From Casp-actino5 sp038100275 (GTDB lineage: Bacteria > Actinomycetota > Acidimicrobiia > Acidimicrobiales > Ilumatobacteraceae), in the NCBI GenBank assembly GCA_038100275.1, contig JAYNVD010000006.1, forward strand, positions 1 through 64,000: a DNA stretch of 64,000 bases, in the 5' to 3' direction. The notes under the pieces were generated by a model. That model searched no databases. It was not told the origin of the DNA and saw only the letters and a program-made list of their open reading frames with translations. The stretch's first letter is position 1; each line of letters opens with the position of its first letter. Positions 34,538 through 42,808 of the stretch are shown in pieces. Both the position numbers and the translations under genes were made by a program.

Positions 34538-35277
34538 CCGACCGCATCATCGCCCCAGCAAAGCTCACAGTCACTCTGCGAGTCACCGGTGTCAGGCCAG
34601 ACGGTTACCACCTCATCGACGCCGAAATGGTCACGCTCGACCTTCATGACATTCTGACGATCGCTGATACCGAACACTCGTCGATGACCGTCGGCGGACA
34701 GTTCGCAGATGGTGTTCCAACCGACGCGAACAATTTGTGCATCAAAGCTGCCGACTTTGCGCAGCGACCTGCGCAAATTCATCTCGAGAAACACATCCCT
34801 CACGGTGGGGGGCTTGGCGGTGGGTCGGCCGATGCCGCAGCTGTCCTCAGGTGGGCGGGAGTCTCTGATGCAGCCTCGACTGTCAGCCTTGGCGCTGACA
34901 TCCCGTTCTGCCTTCGAGGCGGGAGAGCACGTGTGCAAGGCATTGGCGAGGTCCTCAACGAGCTACCTCACGTCGACCGGGCGTTCACCCTCATTGTTCC
35001 TCCACTGCATGTCAGCACACCAGCGGTGTACCGGGCCTGGGACGAACTGGGTGGACCTCAAAACGACGGGCCCAACGATCTTGAGCCTGCGGCGATCGAA
35101 GTCGAGCCACAACTTGCTTGGTGGAGAGATGCAATCGCAGACTGCATTGGAACGAAGCCAACCTTGGCCGGGAGTGGCGCCACTTGGTTCGTTGAGGGCG
35201 AGCGCGACGACGCCCTCGTCGATCTCATCGGCGAGGGCGCTGTTGTGCGTGTGGCACGCACCTTGAAAGGTATGTAA
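34534..35277 (+). CDS. ispE: 4-diphosphocytidyl-2-C-methyl-D-erythritol kinase
   Basis: GHMP kinase of the MEP isoprenoid pathway. APAKLTVTLRVTGVRPDGYH is the N-terminal substrate block, HIPHGGGLGGGSADAAAVL is the ATP-binding loop, and LAGSGATWFVEG is motif III. With 247 residues it is shorter than most IspE (about 290-310), the saving being in the middle region, but all motifs remain. ATG at 34534 overlaps the rsmA stop. Its stop is only 9 bases from the convergent bS22 gene. It is the last gene of the metG operon. Confidence 0.93.
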   Translation: MTDRIIAPAKLTVTLRVTGVRPDGYHLIDAEMVTLDLHDILTIADTEHSSMTVGGQFADGVPTDANNLCIKAADFAQRPAQIHLEKHIPHGGGLGGGSADAAAVLRWAGVSDAASTVSLGADIPFCLRGGRARVQGIGEVLNELPHVDRAFTLIVPPLHVSTPAVYRAWDELGGPQNDGPNDLEPAAIEVEPQLAWWRDAIADCIGTKPTLAGSGATWFVEGERDDALVDLIGEGAVVRVARTLKGM

Positions 35278-35286
35278 AAAGCGGCG

Positions 35287-35379
35287 CTATTTACGACGCT
35301 GGTGCCGAGTACGGCGCAACATCTTCTTGTGCTTCTTCTTACGCATGCGCTTGCGGCGCTTCTTGACGAGCGAACCCAT
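35287..35379 (-). CDS. Mini ribosomal protein bS22 (AURKAIP1/COX24-like)
   Basis: A 30-residue, almost entirely basic protein: GSLVKKRRKRMRKKKHKKML followed by RRTRHQRRK. This is the well-conserved actinobacterial bS22 / AURKAIP1-COX24 domain protein, which sits at the decoding centre side of the 30S subunit. ATG at 35379 and TAG at 35287-35289. Convergent with ispE and divergent from tRNA-Gln. Too short for ordinary gene callers. Confidence 0.92.
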   Translation of the reverse strand: MGSLVKKRRKRMRKKKHKKMLRRTRHQRRK

Positions 35380-35512
35380 AGGGCTCCAGACGCTACCGCC
35401 GTAAACGCATGTTCACGCTCTTTCCGGCGAGTTGATTTTTGATCTGAAGTTTCACGAGATCTCTCTTCCATCGCAGAGACCAGCGAATCAGGCGGTACCG
35501 TATAAGTAGCAA

Positions 35513-35587
35513 TCCGGGATCGTCTAATTGGCAGGACAGCGGTTTTTGGTGCCGTTTGTAGGGGTTCGAGTCCTCTTCCCGGAACCA
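35513..35587 (+). tRNA. tRNA-Gln (anticodon UUG)
   Basis: Acceptor TCCGGGA (35513-35519) pairs with TCCCGGA (35577-35583), discriminator A at 35584 and an encoded CCA at 35585-35587. The anticodon arm is GCGGT-TTTTGGT-GCCGT, giving anticodon TTG; T-arm AGGGGTTCGAGTCCTCT. TATAAG at 35501-35506 is the probable -10 box with almost no 5' leader. The last A of CCA is also the first base of the ATG of the downstream uridylyltransferase gene. Confidence 0.96.
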
Positions 35588-36339
35588 TGACTCTTCGCGC
35601 TGTCCTTCTTGCTGCTGGCGCTGGAACACGCATGAAATCCGATCTACCCAAACCTCTTCACGAGGTGTGTGGTAAGTCGATGGTTCTTCATGTGGTCGAT
35701 GCGCTCAAGACAGTTGAGCCGGCAGAGATCGCTGTGGTGGTCGGCTTCGGAGGTGATCAAGTCGCTGAGGTTGTGTCTCAGAACGCACCGTCGTGGGCCA
35801 ACGTGAAGTTCGCAACACAACATGAGCAGCACGGCACGGGCCATGCAACTGCAGTCGGACTCACCGCTCTCCAATCACCAACAGGTGATGACGCTGTCAT
35901 CGTCCTCCCGGGTGACACGCCATTGCTTAGGGCTGAAACCATTGAGCGACTCGTTTCAGATCATCGCGACAATGCACGGCCCGCAACGCTTCTTACGAGC
36001 GAACTCGATGATCCGACCGGCTACGGGCGAATCGTTCGAGCAGCGGATGGTTCCGTCACGCGCATTGTTGAACAGCGTGACGCGTCACCGGATGAACTCC
36101 TCATTAAGGAATGGAATGCTGGCGTGTACGTGTTCGCGCACGCACTGTTGACCCCCGCGCTCAAGCATCTCGGCACTAATAACTCTCAGCAGGAGTACTA
36201 CCTAACCGATGTCATCGCAGATCTCGGCGCGGAGGGGAGCATCGGTGCCGTAAGCACACATCCCGAGGAAACTCTCGGAGTGAACGACCGAGAACAACTC
36301 GCTGCAGTTGAACAATTGATGATCGCTCGAACGAGTTGA
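35587..36339 (+). CDS. glmU: N-acetylglucosamine-1-phosphate uridylyltransferase domain protein (GlmU N-domain only)
   Basis: Nucleotidyltransferase that makes UDP-GlcNAc from GlcNAc-1-P. AVLLAAGAGTRMKSDLPKPLHEVCGKSM is the (shortened here) nucleotide loop block beginning AVLLAAGAGTRMKSDLPKPL; also visible are QHEQHGTGHAT, VIVLPGDTPLL, GYGRIVRAADGSV, EWNAGVYVF and QQEYYLTDVI. The protein is 250 residues and ends naturally. Bifunctional GlmU is about 455 residues, so the left-handed beta-helix acetyltransferase half is absent; nothing in any frame before prs supplies it. The ATG coincides with the end of tRNA-Gln, leaving no room for a normal ribosome site. Followed by prs, as in other actinobacteria. 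Confidence 0.88.
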   Translation: MTLRAVLLAAGAGTRMKSDLPKPLHEVCGKSMVLHVVDALKTVEPAEIAVVVGFGGDQVAEVVSQNAPSWANVKFATQHEQHGTGHATAVGLTALQSPTGDDAVIVLPGDTPLLRAETIERLVSDHRDNARPATLLTSELDDPTGYGRIVRAADGSVTRIVEQRDASPDELLIKEWNAGVYVFAHALLTPALKHLGTNNSQQEYYLTDVIADLGAEGSIGAVSTHPEETLGVNDREQLAAVEQLMIARTS

Positions 36340-36457
36340 GTGTGCAGTAGCACCACAGGCTCAAAATGTGACCCTGCACCACCTGCGGCCTAGGGGAAGC
36401 GTGGATCCGCGTTCTAGTATGAGATCGGCGTCGAACTTCGGCGCGGAGGGGAGCAAG

Positions 36458-37459
36458 GTGGAGTCACTCGAGAAGGTAACGACAAAGAAGCTGGCGCTGT
36501 ATTCCGGGCGCACGCATCCTGACCTTGCGAGCGAGGTGGCCCAACACCTCGGACTCTCTTTGGGAGATGCCAACATCACCCAATTCTCAAATGGTGAGAT
36601 TCGACCACGATTCGCGGAAAGTGTCCGCGGAACCGACGTCTTCATCATGCAAAGCCACTACGGAATTGACGGAAGCTCTGTCAACGATTCGATCATGGAG
36701 CAACTCGCAATGATCGATGCCGCAGCTCGTGCCTCAGCCAAACGAATCACGGCTGTTTGTCCGTTCTACGGCTACGCCCGCCAAGACAGGAAAGCCGAGG
36801 GCCGTGAGCCGGTGACGGCTCGACTCGTTGCCGACATGTTTAAACTCGCTGGGGCCAATCGCCTCATCTCAATTGACCTCCACTCGGGCCAGATTCAGGG
36901 TTTCTTCGACGGTCCAGTCGACCACCTGACTGCAGCACCTGTTCTCGAGTCGTATATCCGCCAGCAAGCCCCCGACTCCCCTGTCATCGTGTCTCCCGAC
37001 TCAGGCCGAATCAAGGTTGCAGAACGCATGGCGCAACACCTGCACGACTGCGAAGCTGACATTGCCTTCATCTACAAGCGTCGACCGAAGGGCCAAGCCA
37101 ACGTTGTCGAAGCCAAAGAAGTCATCGGTGACGTGAAGGGTCGACTCTGCATTCTGACCGACGACATGATCGACACCGGCGGGACAATTGTGTCCGCCGC
37201 AGAAATTCTCCTAGATCGCGGTGCAACCGAGGTCTGGGCAATGGCTACTCACGGTGTGCTGTCTGGCCCCGCGGTAGAACGACTCGAATCGTCACCTATC
37301 GAGCGCCTCGTGTTGACAAATACTCTCCCTCTCCCTGAGGACAAGCGGCTCCCGCAGGTCGAAGTGCTCTCTATCGCTCCTCTCATCGCCCAAGCCCTCT
37401 CAGCAGTGTTCGATGACACAAGCGTGAGCGAAATCTTTAGCGGCGAGAACTACGCCTGA
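36458..37459 (+). CDS. prs: Ribose-phosphate pyrophosphokinase
   Basis: Makes PRPP from ribose-5-phosphate and ATP. Blocks visible are FSNGEIRPRFAESVRGTDVF, VCPFYGYARQDRKAEGREP, ISIDLHSGQIQGFF, and the PRPP-binding loop LCILTDDMIDTGGTIVSAA. The preferred start is the GTG at 36458 with GGAGGGGAG at 36445-36453; longer versions (ATG 36419, GTG 36368) lack homology. The result is 333 residues. A TAGTAT at 36415-36420 is a possible -10 box. glmU-prs-rplY-pth-mfd is the conserved actinobacterial order. Confidence 0.95.
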   Translation: MESLEKVTTKKLALYSGRTHPDLASEVAQHLGLSLGDANITQFSNGEIRPRFAESVRGTDVFIMQSHYGIDGSSVNDSIMEQLAMIDAAARASAKRITAVCPFYGYARQDRKAEGREPVTARLVADMFKLAGANRLISIDLHSGQIQGFFDGPVDHLTAAPVLESYIRQQAPDSPVIVSPDSGRIKVAERMAQHLHDCEADIAFIYKRRPKGQANVVEAKEVIGDVKGRLCILTDDMIDTGGTIVSAAEILLDRGATEVWAMATHGVLSGPAVERLESSPIERLVLTNTLPLPEDKRLPQVEVLSIAPLIAQALSAVFDDTSVSEIFSGENYA

Positions 37460-37570
37460 TTGGCCATTTTGGCCAGAATTCTGTCTCAGATCATGCGGAT
37501 TGGACTCGCAAGTGTTCTGAGCAAACATCTGACACATACTCGGCACGCGAATGACGGGACAGAACCCGTC

Positions 37571-37656
37571 GCCACGGGTGTGGCCTCGGTAAGTCGCCGA
37601 TAACCTCAGATGACGCTGTGGCGGTAATCCTGTCGCCACACCAGTTCAACCTGAGG
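37571..37656 (+). promoter_or_regulatory. Structured 5' leader of the bL25 gene, candidate attenuator
   Basis: The 219-base spacer between prs and the bL25 gene holds nested inverted repeats. GCCAC (37571-37575) pairs with GTGGC (37580-37584). GTGGCG (37618-37623) pairs with CGCCAC (37634-37639). An outer CCTCAG (37604-37609) pairs with CTGAGG (37651-37656). The GTGGC/GCCAC elements can pair in alternative combinations, the usual layout of a switchable leader. Ribosomal-protein autoregulation is a reasonable guess; I cannot match it to a named family. Confidence 0.35.
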
Positions 37657-37678
37657 TCTAGGTAACTCGAGGCTCACC

Positions 37679-38362
37679 ATGTCAGATTCTGTTCTCATCG
37701 CCGAAGCCGGTCGCACGACCGGAAGTGCTGAATCCCGCCGCATTCGCCGCGAGGATCGCATCCCAGCTGTCGTCTACGGACAGGGCATGGAGCCCATCAG
37801 CATCTCAGTCGATCGTCGCGATCTTCGAATTGCCCTCTCGGGCGCCGCCGGAATGAACACCATTCTCGACCTCACCGTCGATGGCAAGGTGTATCCGTCA
37901 ATTGTGAAGGAAATGCAGCGCCATCCAGTTCGTCGAACTGTCGCTCATGTCGACTTCATTCAGATCAACCTCAACCAAGAAATCACCGTTGGTGTGCCAG
38001 TTCGGTTGGAGGGTGAAGCGAAGCAGGTCGCAATGAACAATGGCCTCGTCGATCAGCAGATGATGGAGATCCAGGTTCGTACGACGCCTCGCAATATTCC
38101 AGATGGACTCGTCATCGACATCACCGACATGACTGTTGACACCGTGATCACGGTTGCAGACGTTGCTTTGCCAAGCGGTGTTGTCGCAGTGAGTGCCGAA
38201 GATCAGACCGTCGTAACCGTCGTAACGCTCCGTGTCGCCGCCGACGAGCCCGCAGCCGAAGAGGGCGAAGGCGAAGGCGAAGGCGAAGATGGTGCCGCAG
38301 AGGCATCGGATGAGTCTGCTGAGGCCGGCTCTGGCGACTCCAGCGAATCAGACGCCGACTGA
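37679..38362 (+). CDS. rplY: 50S ribosomal protein bL25 (Ctc/TL5 type)
   Basis: 5S rRNA-binding ribosomal protein of the long Ctc/TL5 class. The N-terminal L25 domain includes RIRREDRIPAVVYGQGMEP and VHRHPVRRTVAHVDF-like IVKEMQRHPVRRTVAHVDF; the C-terminal beta-domain includes VGVPVRLEGEA and TTPRNIPDGLVIDI. It is followed by a very acidic, low-complexity tail (Glu/Gly/Asp/Ser, about 40 residues) with an EGEGEGEGE run encoded by 6-base GGCGAA repeats near 38263-38290. ATG at 37679 with GAGG 6 bases upstream. 227 residues. Next gene is pth, as usual. Confidence 0.93.
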   Translation: MSDSVLIAEAGRTTGSAESRRIRREDRIPAVVYGQGMEPISISVDRRDLRIALSGAAGMNTILDLTVDGKVYPSIVKEMQRHPVRRTVAHVDFIQINLNQEITVGVPVRLEGEAKQVAMNNGLVDQQMMEIQVRTTPRNIPDGLVIDITDMTVDTVITVADVALPSGVVAVSAEDQTVVTVVTLRVAADEPAAEEGEGEGEGEDGAAEASDESAEAGSGDSSESDAD

Positions 38363-38370
38363 TCGACATC

Positions 38371-38979
38371 GTGGGCCTGTTCTCAGGTCGCCGATCCGGT
38401 GACACTCCGCCAGAGTGGATTGTTCTCGGTCTCGGAAATCCAGGAGATCGTTACGCCAACACGCGTCACAACGTCGGAGACGATGCCGTTCGACTAGTCG
38501 GAGAACGTGTCAACGCCACATTCAAAGCAGGCAAGAACGACGCGTTCGTTTCGGAATCACGCATTTCCGATCTCAGGTGCGTGCTCGCAATTCCTGTGAC
38601 GTTCATGAACGAGTCGGGTCGCGCAGCAGCATCCCTCGTAAAACGGTTTGGGCTCACCGACTCGAGCAGGCTGATCGTTGTGCACGACGAACTTGACCTT
38701 GAGCCCGGTGATACTCGGCTCAAGATGGGTGGAGGGCTTGCCGGGCACAACGGCTTGAAAAGCATCGCCCAACACCTCGGCACTAAGGAATTCTTGCGTG
38801 TACGTATTGGCGTAGGGCGACCCCCCTCCGCCGACCGCGGGGCGGATTGGGTGCTGTCGAAGGTTCCTCAGCGAAGCAGGGCTGATCTTGACATCGGCGT
38901 CGTCAGCGCAGCTGATGCGATCGAACTCGTCGTGTCAGATGGTGTCGAGAACGCAATGCAGTCAGTGAATCGTCGGTGA
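38371..38979 (+). CDS. pth: Peptidyl-tRNA hydrolase
   Basis: Recycles tRNA from prematurely released peptidyl-tRNA. Motifs: WIVLGLGNPGDRYANTRHNVG (catalytic His in the TRHN block, quoted here in parts: LGLGNPG and TRHNVG), VTFMNESGRAA with the substrate-contacting Asn, IVVHDELDLEPG and GGGLAGHNGLKSI. 202 residues. GTG start at 38371; a short N-terminal extension (GLFSGRRSGDTPPE) precedes the fold. Overlaps mfd by GTGA at 38976. Confidence 0.95.
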   Translation: MGLFSGRRSGDTPPEWIVLGLGNPGDRYANTRHNVGDDAVRLVGERVNATFKAGKNDAFVSESRISDLRCVLAIPVTFMNESGRAAASLVKRFGLTDSSRLIVVHDELDLEPGDTRLKMGGGLAGHNGLKSIAQHLGTKEFLRVRIGVGRPPSADRGADWVLSKVPQRSRADLDIGVVSAADAIELVVSDGVENAMQSVNRR

Positions 38980-41900
38980 CTGTCTCTACGCGTCAGGCCT
39001 CGTTGCACGACCTTCCGCCTCTGCTCCGAGACGAACGGGCACTCACCGAGGCGCTGGGCTCTACGTCGGCCCGGCTCGCAATCACTGAAGTCGCCCGTCC
39101 AATCAGTATCGCCGCACTGTCACATCTCTCTGAACGATCGCCGCTGATTGTTGCGTGCCCAACCGGAACCGATGCTGCTCGACTACATGATGACATCATC
39201 CAGTTTCTTGGTCGGGAGAATTGTTTACTCTTTCCTGCCTGGGAAACCCTTCCGTTCGAGCGAGTGAGCCCTGCGGTTGAAACCATGGGACGAAGGACGG
39301 AGGTTCTCTGGCGGTTGACCTCTGCTGACAATCGACCAAAGGTCATCATCGCTGGAATTCGCGCGCTACTTCAGCGGCTAGGCCCAGGCGCCAGAAATAT
39401 TGAACCGATCCATGTAACAGCAGGCGGTCAGATCGATGCCGATGAACTCGCCCGCCAACTCACCGAAGCCGGATATCGGCGAGAAGAACTCGTTGAGCAC
39501 CGTGGAGAGTTCGCCCGACGCGGCGCAATTATCGACATTTACCCATCAACTGCAGATGCTCCGATCAGAATCGATCTGTGGGGCGACGATGTCGACCGAC
39601 TGACGCAGTTCTCAGTGAACGATCAGCGGTCAACCGCCGACCTTGACGAGGTGTACGTCTTTCCTGCTCGCGAAGTCACCCCAGATGACGCAGTCAGACA
39701 ACGTGCTGCAGGCCTCGTCGCAACAGAGCCATGGGGGCGCGAGCATTGGGAGCGCCTCGCCGAGGGCGCCCACTTCGACGGAATGGAGTCATGGCTACCA
39801 TGGCTCACAGACGACGATCTACTCCTCACCGATCTCGCCGATGATCGAGCGAAAGTCGTTCTTATCGAGCCGCGCCGGATGCGCGACCGAGCACAGGATC
39901 TTCTCGCTGAAGAGGCAGATCTTGCGGCGGCTTTGGCTGGAACATGGGCCCGAGATCCAGAATTGCAGTTTCCACATCTGCATGCAGACCCTGACCGGCT
40001 GTTGGCCTCAACAGGCTCATTCTGGACGATTGATGCCACGCCAGACGGTCCAGACACGCCATTCGTCGAGAGCACCGGGTGGGGGCCAATCGTTGGCGAT
40101 GGAGCCGGCCATGTTGCTCGTATTCGAGAACTGCTCAGTGCGGGTGAGCGGGTAATCATTGCCGCCGACGGCTCAGGTTCTGCTGAACGACTGCGCTCAC
40201 TCATGCTTGACCACGAACTCGAGTTTGTTATCGCTGGAGCGGACGCCGATCTCACTCGCCCTGGTGCGTACATCACGGTTGCCCCATTGCACCGGGGATT
40301 TCACCTCCCGCGGGCACGTCTCAGCGTGCTCGCTGAAGCCGATCTCACGGGACGTCGACGGTCGCATCGCCGCGCTCGTCCTCGCCAAGGCACCGCCGGG
40401 TTCGATGATCTAAAGCCCGGAAGCTACGTGGTGCACGTGCACCACGGGGTCGGTCGCTACGAAGGCATGGTGACACGGGCACTCGGCGGAGCGGAACGTG
40501 ATTACCTACTCGTTGCCTACCGCGGCGAGGATCGCCTATACATTCCGTCTGATCAAATCCATGTGCTGCGCCCCTACTCTGGCGGCGAAGCACCATCACT
40601 GCACCGTCTCGGCGGAGGTGATTTTGCCTCAGCGAAATCCCGTGTTCGTTCAGCAGTGCAAGAAATTGCGCAAGAGCTTGTCGTCCTCTACCAACAGCGC
40701 ATCAACACACCCGGCCACGCATTCGCGCCTGACACTCCATGGCAGTCGGAAATGGAGGATGCATTTGGATTTGTCGAAACTCCAGATCAGCGCACCGCAA
40801 TTGTCGACGTGAAAGCTGATATGGAACGCGATATTCCGATGGACCGTCTCATCTGTGGTGATGTTGGGTTCGGCAAAACCGAGGTTGCGATTCGCGCCGC
40901 ATTCAAGGCAATCCAGGGCGGGAAACAAGTCGCCGTCCTCGCCCCCACGACCTTGCTTGCAACCCAACATGGCGCAACCTTCAGTGACCGATTTGCGGGC
41001 TTTCCAGTCCGGGTCGAAGTTCTCTCACGCTTCCTCACCGACAAGCAGGCCGCGTCAGTGATTGAAGGTCTTGCCTCGGGCGACATTGACTGCGTCATCG
41101 GCACCCATCGATTGCTCTCGGCACAGGTCGCGTTTAAAGACCTCGGCCTGCTCGTCATCGATGAGGAACAGCGCTTCGGGGTTCAGCACAAGGAACTCAT
41201 CAAGTCTCTCGCAACCGATGTCGATGTCTTGACAATGAGCGCAACCCCGATTCCTCGCACCCTTGAAATGTCGCTCGTCGGCATTCGCGATCTTTCGCTT
41301 CTCCAGACACCACCTGCTGATCGCCAGCCAATTCTCACACATGTCGGTGAATACGACGAACGTGTCGCGGTCGAGGCCATTCGACGAGAACTCCTTCGGG
41401 AAGGCCAGGTGTTCTGGGTTCACAACCGCGTGAAATCGATTGAGCAATCGGCAGCGCGCCTACGAGAACTCGTACCGGAGGCCCGGATTGCAATTGCCCA
41501 TGGGCGAATGGATGAAGCCAGTCTTGAACAAGTTGTCGTCGACTTCTGGGAAGGCAGATACGACGTCCTCGTCTGTACAACCATCATCGAATCCGGAATC
41601 GACATGCCGACGGTCAACACACTTGTCGTCGAGCGTTCCGATCTTCTCGGCCTCGGGCAGCTCCACCAATTACGGGGAAGGGTCGGCCGAAGCGGACAAC
41701 GTGCGTATGCATATCTGTTCCACCCTCAAGACCGCACGCTTTCAGAAGAGGCATACGAACGTCTGAGAACAATCGGTGAATCAACAGAACTCGGGTCTGG
41801 CTTCCGGATTGCGATGCGCGACCTCGAAATTCGAGGGGCAGGCAACTTGCTCGGAGCCGCGCAATCAGGACATATCGCAGCCGTCGGCTACGACCTCTAC

Positions 41901-42428
41901 TGCCAGATGGTGACCGAAGCTGTTGCGGAGATGAAGGGTGAGACACCCGAACCGGTGGTCGAACTCAACTTGGATGTTCCCGCTGATGCGTTCCTACCGT
42001 CTGAATACATCAGCCGAGAAGACCTTCGTCTTGAGGCGTACCGACGCATTGCGGCGGCGAAAACATTCTCCGAGGTCGACGACATCGCATCAGAGTGGAC
42101 CGATCGCTACGGCGCAATTCCTGAACCTGCCGCCGCCTTGCTCATCGTTGCACGACTTCGTATTGAATGCATGCGTCTCGGCATCACTGATCTCAGTGTG
42201 ACGGGAAGCCAATCAGCAGGCCGAACCGCCAAACTTTCTCCCCTCGATCTCAAAGCAAGCGAATCGATGCGCTTGCGACGACTCAGCCGCCAGGCAATGC
42301 ACAAAGAGTCACAGCGACAACTTGTTGTCCCGATACCCCGCGGATCGATGCCATCAGAGTTCCTTCTTGGCTTTTTGGGTGAACTCATCCCCGATGTCGC
42401 AGCAACAGAAACGGTTGCGAACGAGTAA
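38976..42428 (+). CDS. mfd: Transcription-repair coupling factor
   Basis: DNA translocase that removes stalled RNA polymerase and recruits UvrA. Domains in order: UvrB-like N-terminal module (about 1-400, LLFPAWETLPFERVSP), CarD-like RNA-polymerase interaction domain (about 475-550, SYVVHVHHGVGRYEGM), SF2 translocase with Walker A GDVGFGKTEVAIRAA (near 628), Walker B VIDEEQRFGVQHKE (near 728), SATPIPRTLEMSL, motif VI QLRGRVGRSGQRAYAYL, and the C-terminal TRCF domain. 1150 residues is full length. GTG start coupled to pth. It closes the housekeeping block. Confidence 0.97.
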   Translation: MTVSTRQASLHDLPPLLRDERALTEALGSTSARLAITEVARPISIAALSHLSERSPLIVACPTGTDAARLHDDIIQFLGRENCLLFPAWETLPFERVSPAVETMGRRTEVLWRLTSADNRPKVIIAGIRALLQRLGPGARNIEPIHVTAGGQIDADELARQLTEAGYRREELVEHRGEFARRGAIIDIYPSTADAPIRIDLWGDDVDRLTQFSVNDQRSTADLDEVYVFPAREVTPDDAVRQRAAGLVATEPWGREHWERLAEGAHFDGMESWLPWLTDDDLLLTDLADDRAKVVLIEPRRMRDRAQDLLAEEADLAAALAGTWARDPELQFPHLHADPDRLLASTGSFWTIDATPDGPDTPFVESTGWGPIVGDGAGHVARIRELLSAGERVIIAADGSGSAERLRSLMLDHELEFVIAGADADLTRPGAYITVAPLHRGFHLPRARLSVLAEADLTGRRRSHRRARPRQGTAGFDDLKPGSYVVHVHHGVGRYEGMVTRALGGAERDYLLVAYRGEDRLYIPSDQIHVLRPYSGGEAPSLHRLGGGDFASAKSRVRSAVQEIAQELVVLYQQRINTPGHAFAPDTPWQSEMEDAFGFVETPDQRTAIVDVKADMERDIPMDRLICGDVGFGKTEVAIRAAFKAIQGGKQVAVLAPTTLLATQHGATFSDRFAGFPVRVEVLSRFLTDKQAASVIEGLASGDIDCVIGTHRLLSAQVAFKDLGLLVIDEEQRFGVQHKELIKSLATDVDVLTMSATPIPRTLEMSLVGIRDLSLLQTPPADRQPILTHVGEYDERVAVEAIRRELLREGQVFWVHNRVKSIEQSAARLRELVPEARIAIAHGRMDEASLEQVVVDFWEGRYDVLVCTTIIESGIDMPTVNTLVVERSDLLGLGQLHQLRGRVGRSGQRAYAYLFHPQDRTLSEEAYERLRTIGESTELGSGFRIAMRDLEIRGAGNLLGAAQSGHIAAVGYDLYCQMVTEAVAEMKGETPEPVVELNLDVPADAFLPSEYISREDLRLEAYRRIAAAKTFSEVDDIASEWTDRYGAIPEPAAALLIVARLRIECMRLGITDLSVTGSQSAGRTAKLSPLDLKASESMRLRRLSRQAMHKESQRQLVVPIPRGSMPSEFLLGFLGELIPDVAATETVANE

Positions 42429-42432
42429 TCGC

Positions 42433-42801
42433 TTAACCGTGTCCGAGATAGAGGTTTCGGATGCCAAGGCCCATGATGAACAAGCTGCCGAGACCGTAGA
42501 GCATGTATTGCCGGTCTCTGATGAACGGGCTGGATCGATAGCTGTAGAGAATCCCAACTGCAACAATCGCCGAAAATCCGTAGAGGGCATGCATGTCATC
42601 GAGCACAATCCCGGGCTGACTTGCCAGACTCGCTCCTACGATCGCCTGCACGAAGACGGCTACTTGAGCCGGGATGACGGACCACCACATCCACGTTGTT
42701 CGAACGGATGGCCACCGCTGGGAAGCAACAAACCAGAGACCAAGAAGCCCATTCGAGATGATGACAACCCAAGCGCACGCCTGGTGAATATCTCTCAACA
42801 T
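42433..42801 (-). CDS. Small four-helix membrane protein of unknown function
   Basis: 122 residues with four predicted membrane helices: about 10-27 (CAWVVIISNGLLGLWFVA), 40-60 (WSVIPAQVAVFVQAIVG), 70-87 (ALYGFSAIVAVGILYSY) and 100-117 (MLYGLGSLFIMGLGIRNL). Charged residues lie in the loops (RSSPFIRDRQ). The pattern resembles small uncharacterised actinobacterial integral membrane proteins found next to mazG/mfd regions. Stop is 4 bases from the convergent mfd stop. It follows the lipoprotein gene by 7 bases on the same strand and is probably in its transcript. Confidence 0.7.
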   Translation of the reverse strand: MLRDIHQACAWVVIISNGLLGLWFVASQRWPSVRTTWMWWSVIPAQVAVFVQAIVGASLASQPGIVLDDMHALYGFSAIVAVGILYSYRSSPFIRDRQYMLYGLGSLFIMGLGIRNLYLGHG

Positions 42802-42808
42802 CTCGGCA

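Noticed and set aside
35587..36460. Frameshift as cause of short GlmU
   Set aside because: No acetyltransferase hexapeptide repeats appear in any frame between the stop and prs, so a lost half rather than a simple frameshift.
37457..37480. TGGCCATTTTGGCCA after prs as a terminator
   Set aside because: Only a 6-bp stem with a 3-base loop and no T tract; TGGCCA is itself palindromic, so the repeat is partly trivial.
38263..38292. GGCGAA repeats as a regulatory microsatellite
   Set aside because: They lie in the coding frame and give the acidic Glu-Gly tail of bL25; short and not unusual for that tail.
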